Source: Candidatus Blautia faecipullorum
Lineage (GTDB): Bacteria > Bacillota > Clostridia > Lachnospirales > Lachnospiraceae
DNA length: 64,000 bases
Direction: 5' to 3'
Assembly: GCA_019115125.1 (NCBI GenBank)
Contig: DXEG01000001.1
Location: 1-64,000 of the forward strand
Shown: positions 10,241 to 18,997 of the stretch, piece by piece
How positions within the stretch are numbered: the stretch's first letter is position 1
Layout of the letters: every line of letters starts with the position of its first letter
Translations under genes and position numbers: made by a program
Notes under the pieces: generated by a model
Told to the model about the DNA's origin: nothing
The model's input: the letters and a program-made list of their open reading frames with translations, nothing else
Database searches by the model: none

Positions 10241-10286
10241 GCACCATATATTGTGTTTTGAAATGCGCGGACACATTATATGGTGT
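10241..10286 (+). promoter_or_regulatory. Pair of NrdR-box-like operators that also form a hairpin
   Basis: Two 16-bp sites, GCACCATATATTGTGT (10241-10256) and ACACATTATATGGTGT (10271-10286), each resemble the NrdR operator consensus (ACAC, AT-rich centre, GTGT). They start 30 bp apart, close to three helical turns, as usual for NrdR. Parts of the two sites (CACCATATA and TATATGGTG) are also complementary to each other and are followed by GTTTTTG, so the RNA could fold as the hflX terminator. They lie just upstream of the nrdD promoter. Confidence 0.75.
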
Positions 10287-10295
10287 GTTTTTGTG

Positions 10296-10324
10296 TTGAC
10301 GTTTTCTATATGGTCTGCTACAAT
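10296..10324 (+). promoter_or_regulatory. Promoter of nrdD (copy 1)
   Basis: TTGACG at 10296-10301 and TACAAT at 10319-10324 with a 17-bp spacer. The NrdR-like boxes end 9 bp upstream of the -35 element, a plausible position for dNTP-responsive repression. Confidence 0.85.
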
Positions 10325-10389
10325 GAATCTACGGCTGAATTTACAGCATACTTAATTTTGGTTTAGCAGCAAGGGAGGTTTAAGACAGA

Positions 10390-12759
10390 ATGTTTCAGGT
10401 AGTAAAACGCGACGGTGAGATCGCGGATTTTCAGATGCCGAAGATTACGGCGGCAATTCATAAGGCGTTTGACGCAAAAGAGAAAAATTACAGCGGCGAT
10501 ATGATCGATCTTCTGGGACTCCGGGTGACGGCCGATTTCCAGAATAAGATAAAGGACAACCAGATCAGCGTGGAGGATATCCAGGACAGCGTGGAGGACG
10601 TGCTGATACAGGCTGGCTACGGAGACGTGGCGAAGGCGTACATTCTCTACAGAAAGCAGCGGGAAAAGATCCGTAATATGAAATCCACGATCCTGGATTA
10701 TAAAGAGATCGTCAACAGCTATGTAAAGGTGGAAGACTGGAGAGTAAAAGAAAACTCCACAGTAACCTACTCGGTGGGCGGACTGATCCTGAGTAATTCG
10801 GGCGCGGTTACCGCGAATTACTGGCTGTCTGAGATCTATGACAACGAGATCGCGGAGGCTCACAGGAACGCGGACATCCATATTCATGATCTGTCCATGC
10901 TGACCGGGTACTGCGCGGGATGGTCCCTGAAGCAGCTTATCCAGGAGGGACTGGGCGGCATCGAGGGAAAGATCACCTCCGCTCCGGCCAGACATCTGAG
11001 CGTACTCTGCAACCAGATGGTGAATTTTCTTGGGATCATGCAGAACGAGTGGGCGGGGGCGCAGGCGTTTTCGTCTTTTGATACCTACCTGGCTCCGTTC
11101 GTAAAGGCGGATCACCTCAGCTATCAGGAGGTAAAAAAGTGCATTGAGTCCTTTATTTACGGCGTGAACACACCCAGCCGCTGGGGAACACAGGCTCCGT
11201 TCTCCAATATTACTCTGGACTGGACCGTGCCGGAGGATCTGGCCGAGCTTCCCGCTATTGTGGGCGGCAGGGAAATGGACTTCAAATATAAAGACTGCAA
11301 AGAAGAGATGGATATGGTAAACCGGGCGTTTATCGAGACCATGATCGAGGGAGACGCCAACGGAAGAGGCTTCCAGTATCCGATACCGACCTACTCCATC
11401 ACCAGGGATTTTGACTGGTCCGATACCTTAAACAACCGTCTTTTATTTGAAATGACGGCAAAGTACGGAACTCCGTACTTCTCCAATTACATTAACAGCG
11501 ATATGAAGCCCAGCGATATCCGCAGCATGTGCTGCCGTCTCCGCCTGGATCTCCGCGAGCTCCGCAAAAAGAGCGGCGGCTTCTTCGGCTCCGGCGAGAG
11601 TACCGGCTCCGTGGGCGTAGTTACCATCAATATGTCCAGGATCGCGTATCTGTCCAGGACGCCGGAGGAATTTTACCGCAGGCTGGATCATATGATGGAT
11701 ATTTCCGCGAGGTCTCTGCACATTAAGAGAGAAGTGATCACGAAGCTTCTGAACGAGGGACTCTACCCGTATACGAAGAGATATCTGGGAAGCTTTGACA
11801 ATCATTTTTCCACCATCGGTCTGGTGGGAATGAACGAGGCGGGACTGAACGCCTGCTGGCTGGGTAGCGATATGACAGACGAGCGCACCCAGAAATTTAC
11901 AAAAGAGGTTCTGGAGCATATGCGCAGCCGTCTTTCTGATTATCAGGAGGAATATCCGGGCGAGTTGTTCAATCTGGAGGCTACGCCTGCGGAATCCACC
12001 GCGTACCGTCTCGCGAAGCACGACCGCAAGCGCTGGCCGGATATCCGCACGGCGGGCAGTAAGGGCGATACGCCTTATTATACAAACAGCTCCCATCTTC
12101 CGGTGGAATTCAGCTCTGATATTTTTGACGCGCTGGATATCCAGGACGAGCTTCAGACTCTTTATACCTCGGGCACCGTATTCCACGGCTTCCTGGGCGA
12201 GAAGCTTCCCGACTGGAAGGCGGCGGCTTCCCTTGTGAGAAAGATCGCCGAGAATTACAGGCTTCCATATTATACGATCTCGCCTACTTATTCCGTATGC
12301 AGCGAGCACGGCTATATCAGCGGGGAGCATTTTACCTGCCCGAAATGCGGAAAGAAGGCGGAGGTTTACAGCCGTATCACCGGATACTACCGCCCGGTGC
12401 AGAACTGGAACGATGGAAAGGCTCAGGAATATAAGAACCGTACTCTTTACGACATCACACATTCCACGCTGAAAAAGGTACACACCAGCATGGTGACGAT
12501 GACGGAGGATGATGTGAAGGTAGAGCCGGTGGCAACGCATAAGTATCTGTTTACTACCAGCACCTGCCCCAACTGCAAGATGGCGAAAAAGATGCTGGAG
12601 GGAGAGGAGCTGGAGATCATAGACGCGGAGCAGAATCCGGATATGGCGCGCCAGTTCGGGATCCGTCAGGCGCCCACCCTGGTGATCACAGACGGGGAGC
12701 ACCTGAAGAAATATGTGAACGCCTCCAACATTCAGAAATATGTGGACGAGGAATTATAA
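10390..12759 (+). CDS. nrdD: Anaerobic ribonucleoside-triphosphate reductase with fused C-terminal redoxin
   Basis: Class III glycyl-radical enzyme that makes dNTPs without oxygen. The 789-residue protein begins with an ATP-cone regulatory domain (about 1-95). The catalytic barrel is followed by a metal-binding tail (CSEHG and CPKCG) and the glycyl-radical site RITGYYRP with Gly665. After the radical loop an extra domain of about 70 residues carries a redox motif C726-P-N-C729 and the cis-Pro-like QAPT, a thioredoxin or glutaredoxin fold. Some class III enzymes use redoxins rather than formate as reductant, so the fusion suggests the built-in domain delivers electrons. No nrdG activase is adjacent. 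A response-regulator gene starts 6 bp after its stop. Confidence 0.95.
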   Translation: MFQVVKRDGEIADFQMPKITAAIHKAFDAKEKNYSGDMIDLLGLRVTADFQNKIKDNQISVEDIQDSVEDVLIQAGYGDVAKAYILYRKQREKIRNMKSTILDYKEIVNSYVKVEDWRVKENSTVTYSVGGLILSNSGAVTANYWLSEIYDNEIAEAHRNADIHIHDLSMLTGYCAGWSLKQLIQEGLGGIEGKITSAPARHLSVLCNQMVNFLGIMQNEWAGAQAFSSFDTYLAPFVKADHLSYQEVKKCIESFIYGVNTPSRWGTQAPFSNITLDWTVPEDLAELPAIVGGREMDFKYKDCKEEMDMVNRAFIETMIEGDANGRGFQYPIPTYSITRDFDWSDTLNNRLLFEMTAKYGTPYFSNYINSDMKPSDIRSMCCRLRLDLRELRKKSGGFFGSGESTGSVGVVTINMSRIAYLSRTPEEFYRRLDHMMDISARSLHIKREVITKLLNEGLYPYTKRYLGSFDNHFSTIGLVGMNEAGLNACWLGSDMTDERTQKFTKEVLEHMRSRLSDYQEEYPGELFNLEATPAESTAYRLAKHDRKRWPDIRTAGSKGDTPYYTNSSHLPVEFSSDIFDALDIQDELQTLYTSGTVFHGFLGEKLPDWKAAASLVRKIAENYRLPYYTISPTYSVCSEHGYISGEHFTCPKCGKKAEVYSRITGYYRPVQNWNDGKAQEYKNRTLYDITHSTLKKVHTSMVTMTEDDVKVEPVATHKYLFTTSTCPNCKMAKKMLEGEELEIIDAEQNPDMARQFGIRQAPTLVITDGEHLKKYVNASNIQKYVDEEL

Positions 12760-12765
12760 GGACAT

Positions 12766-13437
12766 ATGTACAGGATTTTTCTGGTGGAGGATGATGAAAC
12801 GATCTGCTCCCTTGTGAAAAAGCATTTGGAATCGTGGGGCTATGAGGTGACGGCGGCGGAGGACTTCGCGGATGTGATGAAGGAGTTCGTACGGTCGGAG
12901 CCCCAGCTTGTGCTCCTTGACCTGAAGCTGCCTTATTTTAACGGCTTTCACTGGTGTGAGGAGATACGGAGGGTGTCTCAGGTTCCGGTGATCTTTTTAT
13001 CCTCCGCTGCGGATAATATGAATATTGTGATGGCTATGAGCCGGGGAGCGGATGATTTTATCGCGAAGCCCTTTCACCCGGAGGTTCTTGCCGCCAAGGT
13101 GCAGGCGATACTGCGCAGGGCCTACTCCTTCGGTACAGGAGCCAGTCTTCTGGAGCACGGCGGGGCGGTTCTGAATCTGGGCAGCAGTACGCTGAATTAT
13201 CAGGGAAAGACGCTGGATCTGACGAAAAATGAACTGAGGATCCTGAATCTTCTGTTTTCCCGTTCAGGCAAGGTGGTAGCCAGAGATTCTATTATGCAGA
13301 TGCTGTGGGAGAACGACGCCTTTGTGGATGACAATACTCTGACCGTAAATATTAACCGCCTCAGACGGAAGCTGGAGAGTCTTGGCCTGGATCATATGAT
13401 CGTGACGAAAAAGGGACAGGGCTATATGGTGCGGTGA
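12766..13437 (+). CDS. OmpR-family response regulator (BceR-like)
   Basis: DNA-binding response regulator of 223 residues. The receiver domain (about 1-115) has the acidic pair in VEDDE, the phosphoacceptor Asp in LLDLKLP, and the conserved Lys in AKPFHP. A winged-helix domain follows (about 130-220) with NELRILNLL and GKVVARDSIM motifs. The following sensor kinase and ABC genes make this a BceRS-BceAB-type module, which senses and exports peptide antibiotics in Firmicutes. It begins 6 bp after nrdD, so it may share that transcript. Confidence 0.92.
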   Translation: MYRIFLVEDDETICSLVKKHLESWGYEVTAAEDFADVMKEFVRSEPQLVLLDLKLPYFNGFHWCEEIRRVSQVPVIFLSSAADNMNIVMAMSRGADDFIAKPFHPEVLAAKVQAILRRAYSFGTGASLLEHGGAVLNLGSSTLNYQGKTLDLTKNELRILNLLFSRSGKVVARDSIMQMLWENDAFVDDNTLTVNINRLRRKLESLGLDHMIVTKKGQGYMVR

Positions 13438-14423
13438 TGATGAAAGATTATTTTAAAGCAAACTGGAAAACAGCGGCTCTTCTGTTTCTGTGCTTTGTCA
13501 CGTCGGGGACGGTATTCTGGCTGTACGGGTACCCGCCGGAGCCTGTGATCTACAGCGGCATTCTCTGCCTGCTTCTCTGTCTGGGCTTTTACGGGAGCGG
13601 ATATCTGCGCTTCCGGAAACGGAAAGAGCTGCTGGAGAATATCCGGAATTGCCTCCCGCTGGAGCTGGACAGGCTTCCGGAGCCTGCGGATATCCATGAG
13701 GCATATCTGGAAGAGATGATCCGCAGTCTGAACCGTAAGCGTCTGGAAGCGGAAGAAAACAGAATCCGTTCCTACAATGAAATGACGGATTACTATACTA
13801 TGTGGGTACACCAGATCAAGACGCCTATAGCAGCCCTCCGTCTTTTGCTGGCTGAGGACGAGCAGAAAAACAGGGCGGCTCTGGGAGAGGTTTTCCGGGT
13901 GGAGGAATATGTGGAAATGGTTCTGGGGTATCTTCGGACAGAGGATATTTCTTCAGATATGAAATTTTCTCAGTGCAGTCTCGATACTGTGGTACGGGAG
14001 CAGATCCATAAATATGCTCCTGTCTTTATCGCGAAAAAGCTGTCCCTGAATTTTGAGGATACAAAGGAGCAGGTGCTCACAGATTCCAAATGGCTGGGCT
14101 TCGTGATCGGACAGTGCCTTTCCAACGCTCTGAAATATACAAAAACAGGCGGTATCCATATTTATCTGTCGGAATCCCGGCCCCATACACTTGTGATCCG
14201 GGACAGCGGAACCGGTATCCGGCCCGAAGATCTCCCAAGAGTGTTCGAAAAGGGCTTCACCGGGCATAATGGAAGAGAGGAAAGCCACTCCAGCGGGATC
14301 GGCCTGTATCTTTCCAGAAAGATCATGAAAAAGCTGGGCCATGAGATCAGGGTGGAGTCATGCCAGGGAGAGGGAACCAGAGTTTATCTCGGACTTGGGA
14401 GAAAAGACGCGGAGATCTATTAG
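13437..14423 (+). CDS. Intramembrane-sensing histidine kinase (BceS-like)
   Basis: Sensor kinase of about 328 residues. Two hydrophobic helices lie near the N-terminus (about 12-32 and 36-55) with almost no extracellular loop, typical of Bce-type kinases that sense through their partner transporter. The phosphoacceptor histidine is in WVHQIKTPIAAL. ATP-binding boxes are GQCLSNALKYT (N box), IRDSGTGI (G1) and SSGIGLYL (G2). The ATG at 13437 overlaps the regulator's TGA, implying coupling; a GTG one codon earlier is also possible. Confidence 0.92.
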   Translation: MMKDYFKANWKTAALLFLCFVTSGTVFWLYGYPPEPVIYSGILCLLLCLGFYGSGYLRFRKRKELLENIRNCLPLELDRLPEPADIHEAYLEEMIRSLNRKRLEAEENRIRSYNEMTDYYTMWVHQIKTPIAALRLLLAEDEQKNRAALGEVFRVEEYVEMVLGYLRTEDISSDMKFSQCSLDTVVREQIHKYAPVFIAKKLSLNFEDTKEQVLTDSKWLGFVIGQCLSNALKYTKTGGIHIYLSESRPHTLVIRDSGTGIRPEDLPRVFEKGFTGHNGREESHSSGIGLYLSRKIMKKLGHEIRVESCQGEGTRVYLGLGRKDAEIY

Positions 14424-14462
14424 GATGGGACGAGGTGAACAACCTTACAAAAATGTCACATA

Positions 14463-14512
14463 AAACAGGAAACTGTAAGCCGGAGCTATGGCGGACGGGT
14501 TCCTGTTTTTGT
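14463..14512 (+). terminator. Hairpin with T tract between kinase and ABC genes
   Basis: Arms AAACAGGAA (14463-14471) and TTCCTGTTT (14500-14508) followed by more Ts. It could end the nrdD-bceRS transcript or serve as an attenuator ahead of the transporter genes. Confidence 0.55.
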
Positions 14513-14583
14513 ATACTGATAAGGAAATGAAAGAAGCCCTTTCACGGAGAGGGCAAATCCGGCATCAGAAGGAGGATACAGCC

Positions 14584-15351
14584 ATGTCGTTACTGGAAGT
14601 TACCAATGTAAAGAAAATATATACCACCCGTTTCGGCGGGAATCAGGTGAAGGCGCTGTCAAATGTGACCTTTTCTGTAGAAAAGGGAGAGTTTGTGGCT
14701 ATCATGGGCGAAAGCGGCTCCGGAAAAACAACGCTTCTGAATATTCTGGCGTCTCTGGACCGTCCCACAGAAGGCGAAGTTCTTCTGGAGGGAAGAAGCA
14801 CTGTCCATCTGACAGAAAAAGAAATCTCCGCCTTCCGGAGAAAAAATCTGGGCTTTGTATTTCAGGAATTTAATCTGCTGGATACCTTCAGTCTGAGAGA
14901 CAATATTTATCTGCCCCTGGTTCTGGCAGGCGAGGATTATCGGGAGATGGAGCAGAAGATCCGCCCTGTGGCAAAAACGCTGCGGATTACGGACATACTG
15001 GACAAATATCCATATGAGGTATCTGGAGGACAAAAACAGAGGGCCGCGGTGGCAAGAGCCCTCATCACGGAACCGCGTCTGATCCTGGCGGACGAGCCCA
15101 CAGGCGCTCTGGATTCCAGAGCGGCCTCCATTCTGCTTTCCTTTTTCGGGGAGATCAATGAGGAGGGCCAGACTATTTTGATGGTGACACACAGCGCTCA
15201 GGCGGCAAGTCACGCCTCCCGGGTACTTTTTATCAAGGACGGAGAGGTGTTTCATCAGATCTACCGGGGCGGCAAGACTCAGAGGGAAATGTATCAGATG
15301 ATCTCCGACACTCTTACAATCTTAATGACAGGCGGTGAGACATATGCGTAA
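14584..15351 (+). CDS. ABC transporter ATPase (BceA-like)
   Basis: ATP-binding subunit of a MacB/Bce-type ABC transporter, 255 residues. Walker A is GESGSGKTT, the signature is VSGGQKQRAAVARAL, and Walker B is LILADEPTGALDS, the form seen in LolD/BceA-type ATPases. The ATG at 14584 is chosen because it follows AAGGAGG and matches the family N-terminus (MSLLEVTNVKKIY); an upstream in-frame ATG at 14488 would add an unsupported leader. The end overlaps the permease gene. Confidence 0.94.
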   Translation: MSLLEVTNVKKIYTTRFGGNQVKALSNVTFSVEKGEFVAIMGESGSGKTTLLNILASLDRPTEGEVLLEGRSTVHLTEKEISAFRRKNLGFVFQEFNLLDTFSLRDNIYLPLVLAGEDYREMEQKIRPVAKTLRITDILDKYPYEVSGGQKQRAAVARALITEPRLILADEPTGALDSRAASILLSFFGEINEEGQTILMVTHSAQAASHASRVLFIKDGEVFHQIYRGGKTQREMYQMISDTLTILMTGGETYA

Positions 15352-17332
15352 AGGGCTGTTTTTGAAACTTGCCGTGATGAATATAAAAAAACACAGCGAA
15401 ACCTATATTCCCTACCTGATCTCCAATACAGGCTGCATCACTTTTCTGTATATTATCCTGTTTCTTCAGGCAAGTCCGGATACGCCTGATATACGGGGCG
15501 GAAGTACCGCGAGAGGCTTCCTGTCCATAGGGCTGACGGTGATGGCTCTGTTTTCGCTGATCTTTTTATTATACAGCAACAGCTTTGTGATGAAGAGAAG
15601 GCAAAAAGAAATCGGACTTTACAATATTCTGGGAATGGAAAAGATTCATATCAGTCAGATGCTCCTGGCAGAAACAGTGATCACCGGCGCGGCGTCCTTT
15701 GCGATGGGAATTCTTGCGGGGATCCTGCTCAGCAAGCTTGCTCTTCTGTTTCTTTTAAAATGCCTGCATATCCCGGCGGAGTTCGGATTTTATATAGCCG
15801 CGGAGGGGATCCTGATATGCGGGGGCTTTTATGGGATCGTTCTCTCGATCATTCTTATAAGAAATCTTGGAAGAGTACATCTGAGCCGTCCCGTAGAACT
15901 GCTGGCGGCGAGCAGCGCGGGAGAGCGGGAGCCGAAAAGCAAACGGCTGATGGCGCTGCTGGGATTTTTGTGTCTGGGAACGGGCTATTTTCTTGCAGTG
16001 ACCACAGAATCCATTCTTTCCGCCTTCGGAATCTTCCTGGTGGCCGTGCTTCTGGTCATGGCAGGTACCTATCTGACGTTTACGGCGGGGAGCATTATGA
16101 TTCTCAAGCTGATGCGCCGGAAAAAAAGCTTTTATTATAAAGTCCAGAATTTTACAAGCGTATCCGGGATGCTTTACCGGATGAAGCAGAACGCGGTGGG
16201 ACTCGCCAGCATCTGTATTCTCAGTACAGGAGTCCTTCTGATGATCTCCTCCACGGTATGTCTGAATGTGGGAATTAACGAAACCGTAAAAAATACCTAT
16301 CCCTTTGATATAAACGTGACGCTGTGGGGAGATTCTCTGGAGGGAATGTCTCAGGACGAAGAGCTTGTGATCCGGACGCTCGGGGAACAGGGCGCGGCGG
16401 TCAGCGAGCTTCAGAAAAATATCTGTCTTTCGATTATGGTGGAGGTAAATGGAGAGAGTCTGGAAGCGATTCGCTCCGGAACAGATCTTTCGCTGTCGGA
16501 GCTGGTGGAGCTGAAAATCATACCCGAAGGAATATATGAGGAAAATATCGGAAGCGCCGCAGGGCTGGACGGAGGCGAGGCTTTGCTGTACGGCCCTGAG
16601 CTTTCCCGGGTCAGGCTTATGGACGAGGAATTTTCTGTCCGGGAAAATCTGGACAAGGCGCCTGCGGAGGAGCGGTTCGGATTGAATGAAATGGGGGAAA
16701 GCTGCTGGCTGGTTCTGACAGATGAGGATTTTGAGCGTATGAACCAGAAGCAGCGGGAGTATTTGGAGTTTTCCTATGATATTATTGGAGAGATCGGCGT
16801 CAACATAGACGGAACAGAGGAGGATAAGACTGCTCTCGGCGAAAAAGTGGATCATATTCTCCGGGGTTATCAGGACAGAGGAGAGATATCATATATTTCC
16901 AAATCTCAGATCCAGGCGAAATACGACTATTATGATGTGAACGGCGGTCTTTTGTTCCTGGGAGTTCTGCTGGGAGGAGCCTTTCTTATGGGAACAGCCC
17001 TGATTATTTATTACAAGCAGATATCCGAGGGCTATGAGGACAGGAGCCGGTTTGAAATCATGCGAAAGGTGGGGATGAGCCGCAGGGAGGTAAAATCCTC
17101 CATAAGCCGGCAGATTCTGATGGTGTTTTTCCTGCCTCTTCTTATGGCGGTCCTCCATATCGGCATGGCGTTCCCGCTGATGAGAAAGCTTCTCTGGGCC
17201 CTGGGGATGCCGTCCACTGGCCTGTTTCTGCTCTGCACCGCGGCCACGGTCCTTGTTTTTGCCCTGGTATATGGAGGAATTTATATTTTTACAGCCAGAT
17301 CCTACTACCGGATTCTGGAAAAAGCAGAATAA
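15344..17332 (+). CDS. FtsX-like ABC permease (BceB-like)
   Basis: Large integral-membrane permease of 662 residues, partner of the preceding ATPase. It has the BceB layout: about ten hydrophobic helices grouped as an N-terminal FtsX-like domain, a single large extracellular domain near residues 310-520 that would bind the peptide antibiotic, and a C-terminal set of helices. The motif RQKEIGLYNILGMEK follows the second helix and is typical of the family. ATG at 15344 overlaps the ATPase stop and has a GGCGGTGAG site. Substrate specificity cannot be read from sequence. Confidence 0.93.
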   Translation: MRKGLFLKLAVMNIKKHSETYIPYLISNTGCITFLYIILFLQASPDTPDIRGGSTARGFLSIGLTVMALFSLIFLLYSNSFVMKRRQKEIGLYNILGMEKIHISQMLLAETVITGAASFAMGILAGILLSKLALLFLLKCLHIPAEFGFYIAAEGILICGGFYGIVLSIILIRNLGRVHLSRPVELLAASSAGEREPKSKRLMALLGFLCLGTGYFLAVTTESILSAFGIFLVAVLLVMAGTYLTFTAGSIMILKLMRRKKSFYYKVQNFTSVSGMLYRMKQNAVGLASICILSTGVLLMISSTVCLNVGINETVKNTYPFDINVTLWGDSLEGMSQDEELVIRTLGEQGAAVSELQKNICLSIMVEVNGESLEAIRSGTDLSLSELVELKIIPEGIYEENIGSAAGLDGGEALLYGPELSRVRLMDEEFSVRENLDKAPAEERFGLNEMGESCWLVLTDEDFERMNQKQREYLEFSYDIIGEIGVNIDGTEEDKTALGEKVDHILRGYQDRGEISYISKSQIQAKYDYYDVNGGLLFLGVLLGGAFLMGTALIIYYKQISEGYEDRSRFEIMRKVGMSRREVKSSISRQILMVFFLPLLMAVLHIGMAFPLMRKLLWALGMPSTGLFLLCTAATVLVFALVYGGIYIFTARSYYRILEKAE

Positions 17333-17345
17333 CAAAACGGTTCTG

Positions 17346-17374
17346 TTTACATTTTCGCCATTTAAAAGTATAAT
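17346..17374 (+). promoter_or_regulatory. Promoter of ACT-azlCD operon
   Basis: TTTACA at 17346-17351 and TATAAT at 17369-17374 with a 17-bp spacer, followed by the ACT-domain gene. Confidence 0.7.
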
Positions 17375-17446
17375 AATACACGAAGCGACAGCAGTCTTTG
17401 TTTCGGGAGGACGCGTCGGGATTCAGAAATGAGGAGTGGATTGATT

Positions 17447-17866
17447 ATGGTGAAACAGAATATTGTGTTTGTGGCGAATAAGGCGGGAAGTCTTCAGAAG
17501 GTGACAGGGCTTCTGGCGGAGAAAGGGATCAATATTTTCGGCTTCGCGTGCTTCGACGCCCCGGAATTCGCCCTGTTCCGCATGGTTTCCGACAACGCGG
17601 AAAAAGCGGCGGAAATTCTTTCCGGTGAAGGGTATATGAACCGCCTGACAGATGTGATCGCGGTGGACTTAAAGGATGAGGTGGGCGGCCTGAACGCAGT
17701 GCTCCAGGTGCTGGGAGACTGCAATGTGAACCTGGATTATATTTATACATCCTACCATAGAGGCAGCAGCCAGCCTATCATGATCCTGCAGGGCGAGGAA
17801 CTTTTTGTTACTGAGAATGTACTGAAAAACAACGGCTTCCATGTGCTGGACAGCCTGGAGGGGTAA
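17447..17866 (+). CDS. Tandem ACT-domain protein
   Basis: A 139-residue protein that appears to be two ACT domains in tandem (about 1-65 and 70-139), small-molecule binding modules that usually sense amino acids. The first has KAGSLQKVTGLLAEKGINI and the second VGGLNAVLQVLGDCNVNLD, both of the typical loop-helix form. No catalytic domain is attached. Because azlC and azlD follow within 10 bp, a role in sensing branched-chain amino acids is a reasonable inference. ATG 17447 is preferred over 17429 because GAGGAG lies between them at proper spacing. Confidence 0.85.
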   Translation: MVKQNIVFVANKAGSLQKVTGLLAEKGINIFGFACFDAPEFALFRMVSDNAEKAAEILSGEGYMNRLTDVIAVDLKDEVGGLNAVLQVLGDCNVNLDYIYTSYHRGSSQPIMILQGEELFVTENVLKNNGFHVLDSLEG

Positions 17867-17874
17867 TCGGGAAA

Positions 17875-18594
17875 ATGGATACAGTACAATTCAGACAGGG
17901 ACTCCGTGACGGAGTCCCTATTGGACTTGGCTATTTTGCCGTGTCGTTTACTTTTGGAATGATGGCGGTTTCCGGCGGCCTTACCCCGGGACAGGCGGTG
18001 CTGATCTCTCTTACAAACCTGACGTCGGCTGGACAGTTCGCCGGGCTGGATATTATCCTTGCTTCCGGTTCTCTGTGGGAGATGGCCCTGACTCAGCTTG
18101 TGATCAACCTGCGGTACTGCCTGATGTCTTTTTCGCTGTCCCAGAAGCTGGGCCAGGGCATTTCCCTGCCTCACCGCTTCGTGGTGGCCTTCGGCAATAC
18201 GGATGAAATTTTTGGAGTCAGCGCCGCCCGGGAGGGACGGCTGAGCCCCTGGTATAATTACGGGGCCATGTGCGTGGCGATACCGGGCTGGACGCTGGGC
18301 ACACTGGCGGGCGGCGTTTCCGGGGGACTGCTGCCGGATTTTCTGGTAAGCGCTTTCAGCGTGGCTATTTACGGCATGTTTCTGGCTGTGATCATCCCCC
18401 CGGCCAAGAAAAACAGAGCGGTGCTTCTGGTAGTGATCGGAGCTATGGCGGTCAGTACGTTGTTTACCGTGATCCCTGTGCTGAAGCAGGTATCCTCCGG
18501 GTTTGTAATCATTATAGCCACACTTTTGGCGGCCGGAGCGGCGGCATATTTCTGCCCGGTGCATGATAAAGGAGGAGACACAAATGAAGCCTGA
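17875..18594 (+). CDS. azlC: Branched-chain amino acid exporter, large subunit (AzlC family)
   Basis: Large subunit of the AzlCD exporter, 239 residues with several hydrophobic helices. It has the family N-terminal region FRQGLRDGVPIGLGY and the conserved LTSAGQFAGLD and NLRYCLMS segments. In this family the large and small subunits act together to export branched-chain amino acids or analogues. The gene follows the ACT-domain gene by 8 bp and overlaps azlD. Confidence 0.92.
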   Translation: MDTVQFRQGLRDGVPIGLGYFAVSFTFGMMAVSGGLTPGQAVLISLTNLTSAGQFAGLDIILASGSLWEMALTQLVINLRYCLMSFSLSQKLGQGISLPHRFVVAFGNTDEIFGVSAAREGRLSPWYNYGAMCVAIPGWTLGTLAGGVSGGLLPDFLVSAFSVAIYGMFLAVIIPPAKKNRAVLLVVIGAMAVSTLFTVIPVLKQVSSGFVIIIATLLAAGAAAYFCPVHDKGGDTNEA

Positions 18595-18904
18595 TATTTA
18601 TTTGTACATACTGGTGATGGCGGGAGTTACCTATCTGATCCGTATGCTGCCGCTGGTACTTTTTAAAAAGGAGATCACAAGCCCCTTTATACGGTCGTTT
18701 TTGTATTATGTGCCTTACGCCTGTCTGGCGGCCATGACCTTTCCGGCGATCCTTACCGCGCCGTCAGGCGGACTTCTTGCCGGAGCGGCGGGCCTAGGCG
18801 CCGCCCTGGCGGCGGCTTACCGGGAAAAGAGCCTGGTGACGGTGGCTTTCTGCGCCTGCGCGGCGGTGTTTATAGCGGAACGGATCATAGGGATGATGGG
18901 CTGA
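18584..18904 (+). CDS. azlD: Branched-chain amino acid exporter, small subunit (AzlD family)
   Basis: Small membrane subunit of 106 residues with about four hydrophobic helices and the family motif TYLIRMLPLVLF near the N-terminus. ATG at 18584 follows AAAGGAGGAG and overlaps the end of azlC by 11 bases, so the two subunits are translationally coupled. An upstream in-frame ATG at 18563 would start inside azlC without a ribosome binding site. Confidence 0.92.
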   Translation: MKPDIYLYILVMAGVTYLIRMLPLVLFKKEITSPFIRSFLYYVPYACLAAMTFPAILTAPSGGLLAGAAGLGAALAAAYREKSLVTVAFCACAAVFIAERIIGMMG

Positions 18905-18938
18905 ACAGTTACAAAATCATCGTTTACCGGAGCTGTTC

Positions 18939-18967
18939 TTGTCAGCGGGAGCCGGAGTTGGTATAAT
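18939..18967 (+). promoter_or_regulatory. aroK promoter
   Basis: TTGTCA at 18939-18944 and TATAAT at 18962-18967 with a 17-bp spacer, about 30 bp before the aroK start. Confidence 0.8.
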
Positions 18968-18997
18968 ATCAGAAAATACAGAAGAAGGGCGAGAAAA

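Noticed and set aside
11443-12702. Long minus-strand frame opposite nrdD copy 1
   Set aside because: Shadow of the real gene on the other strand; no family features.
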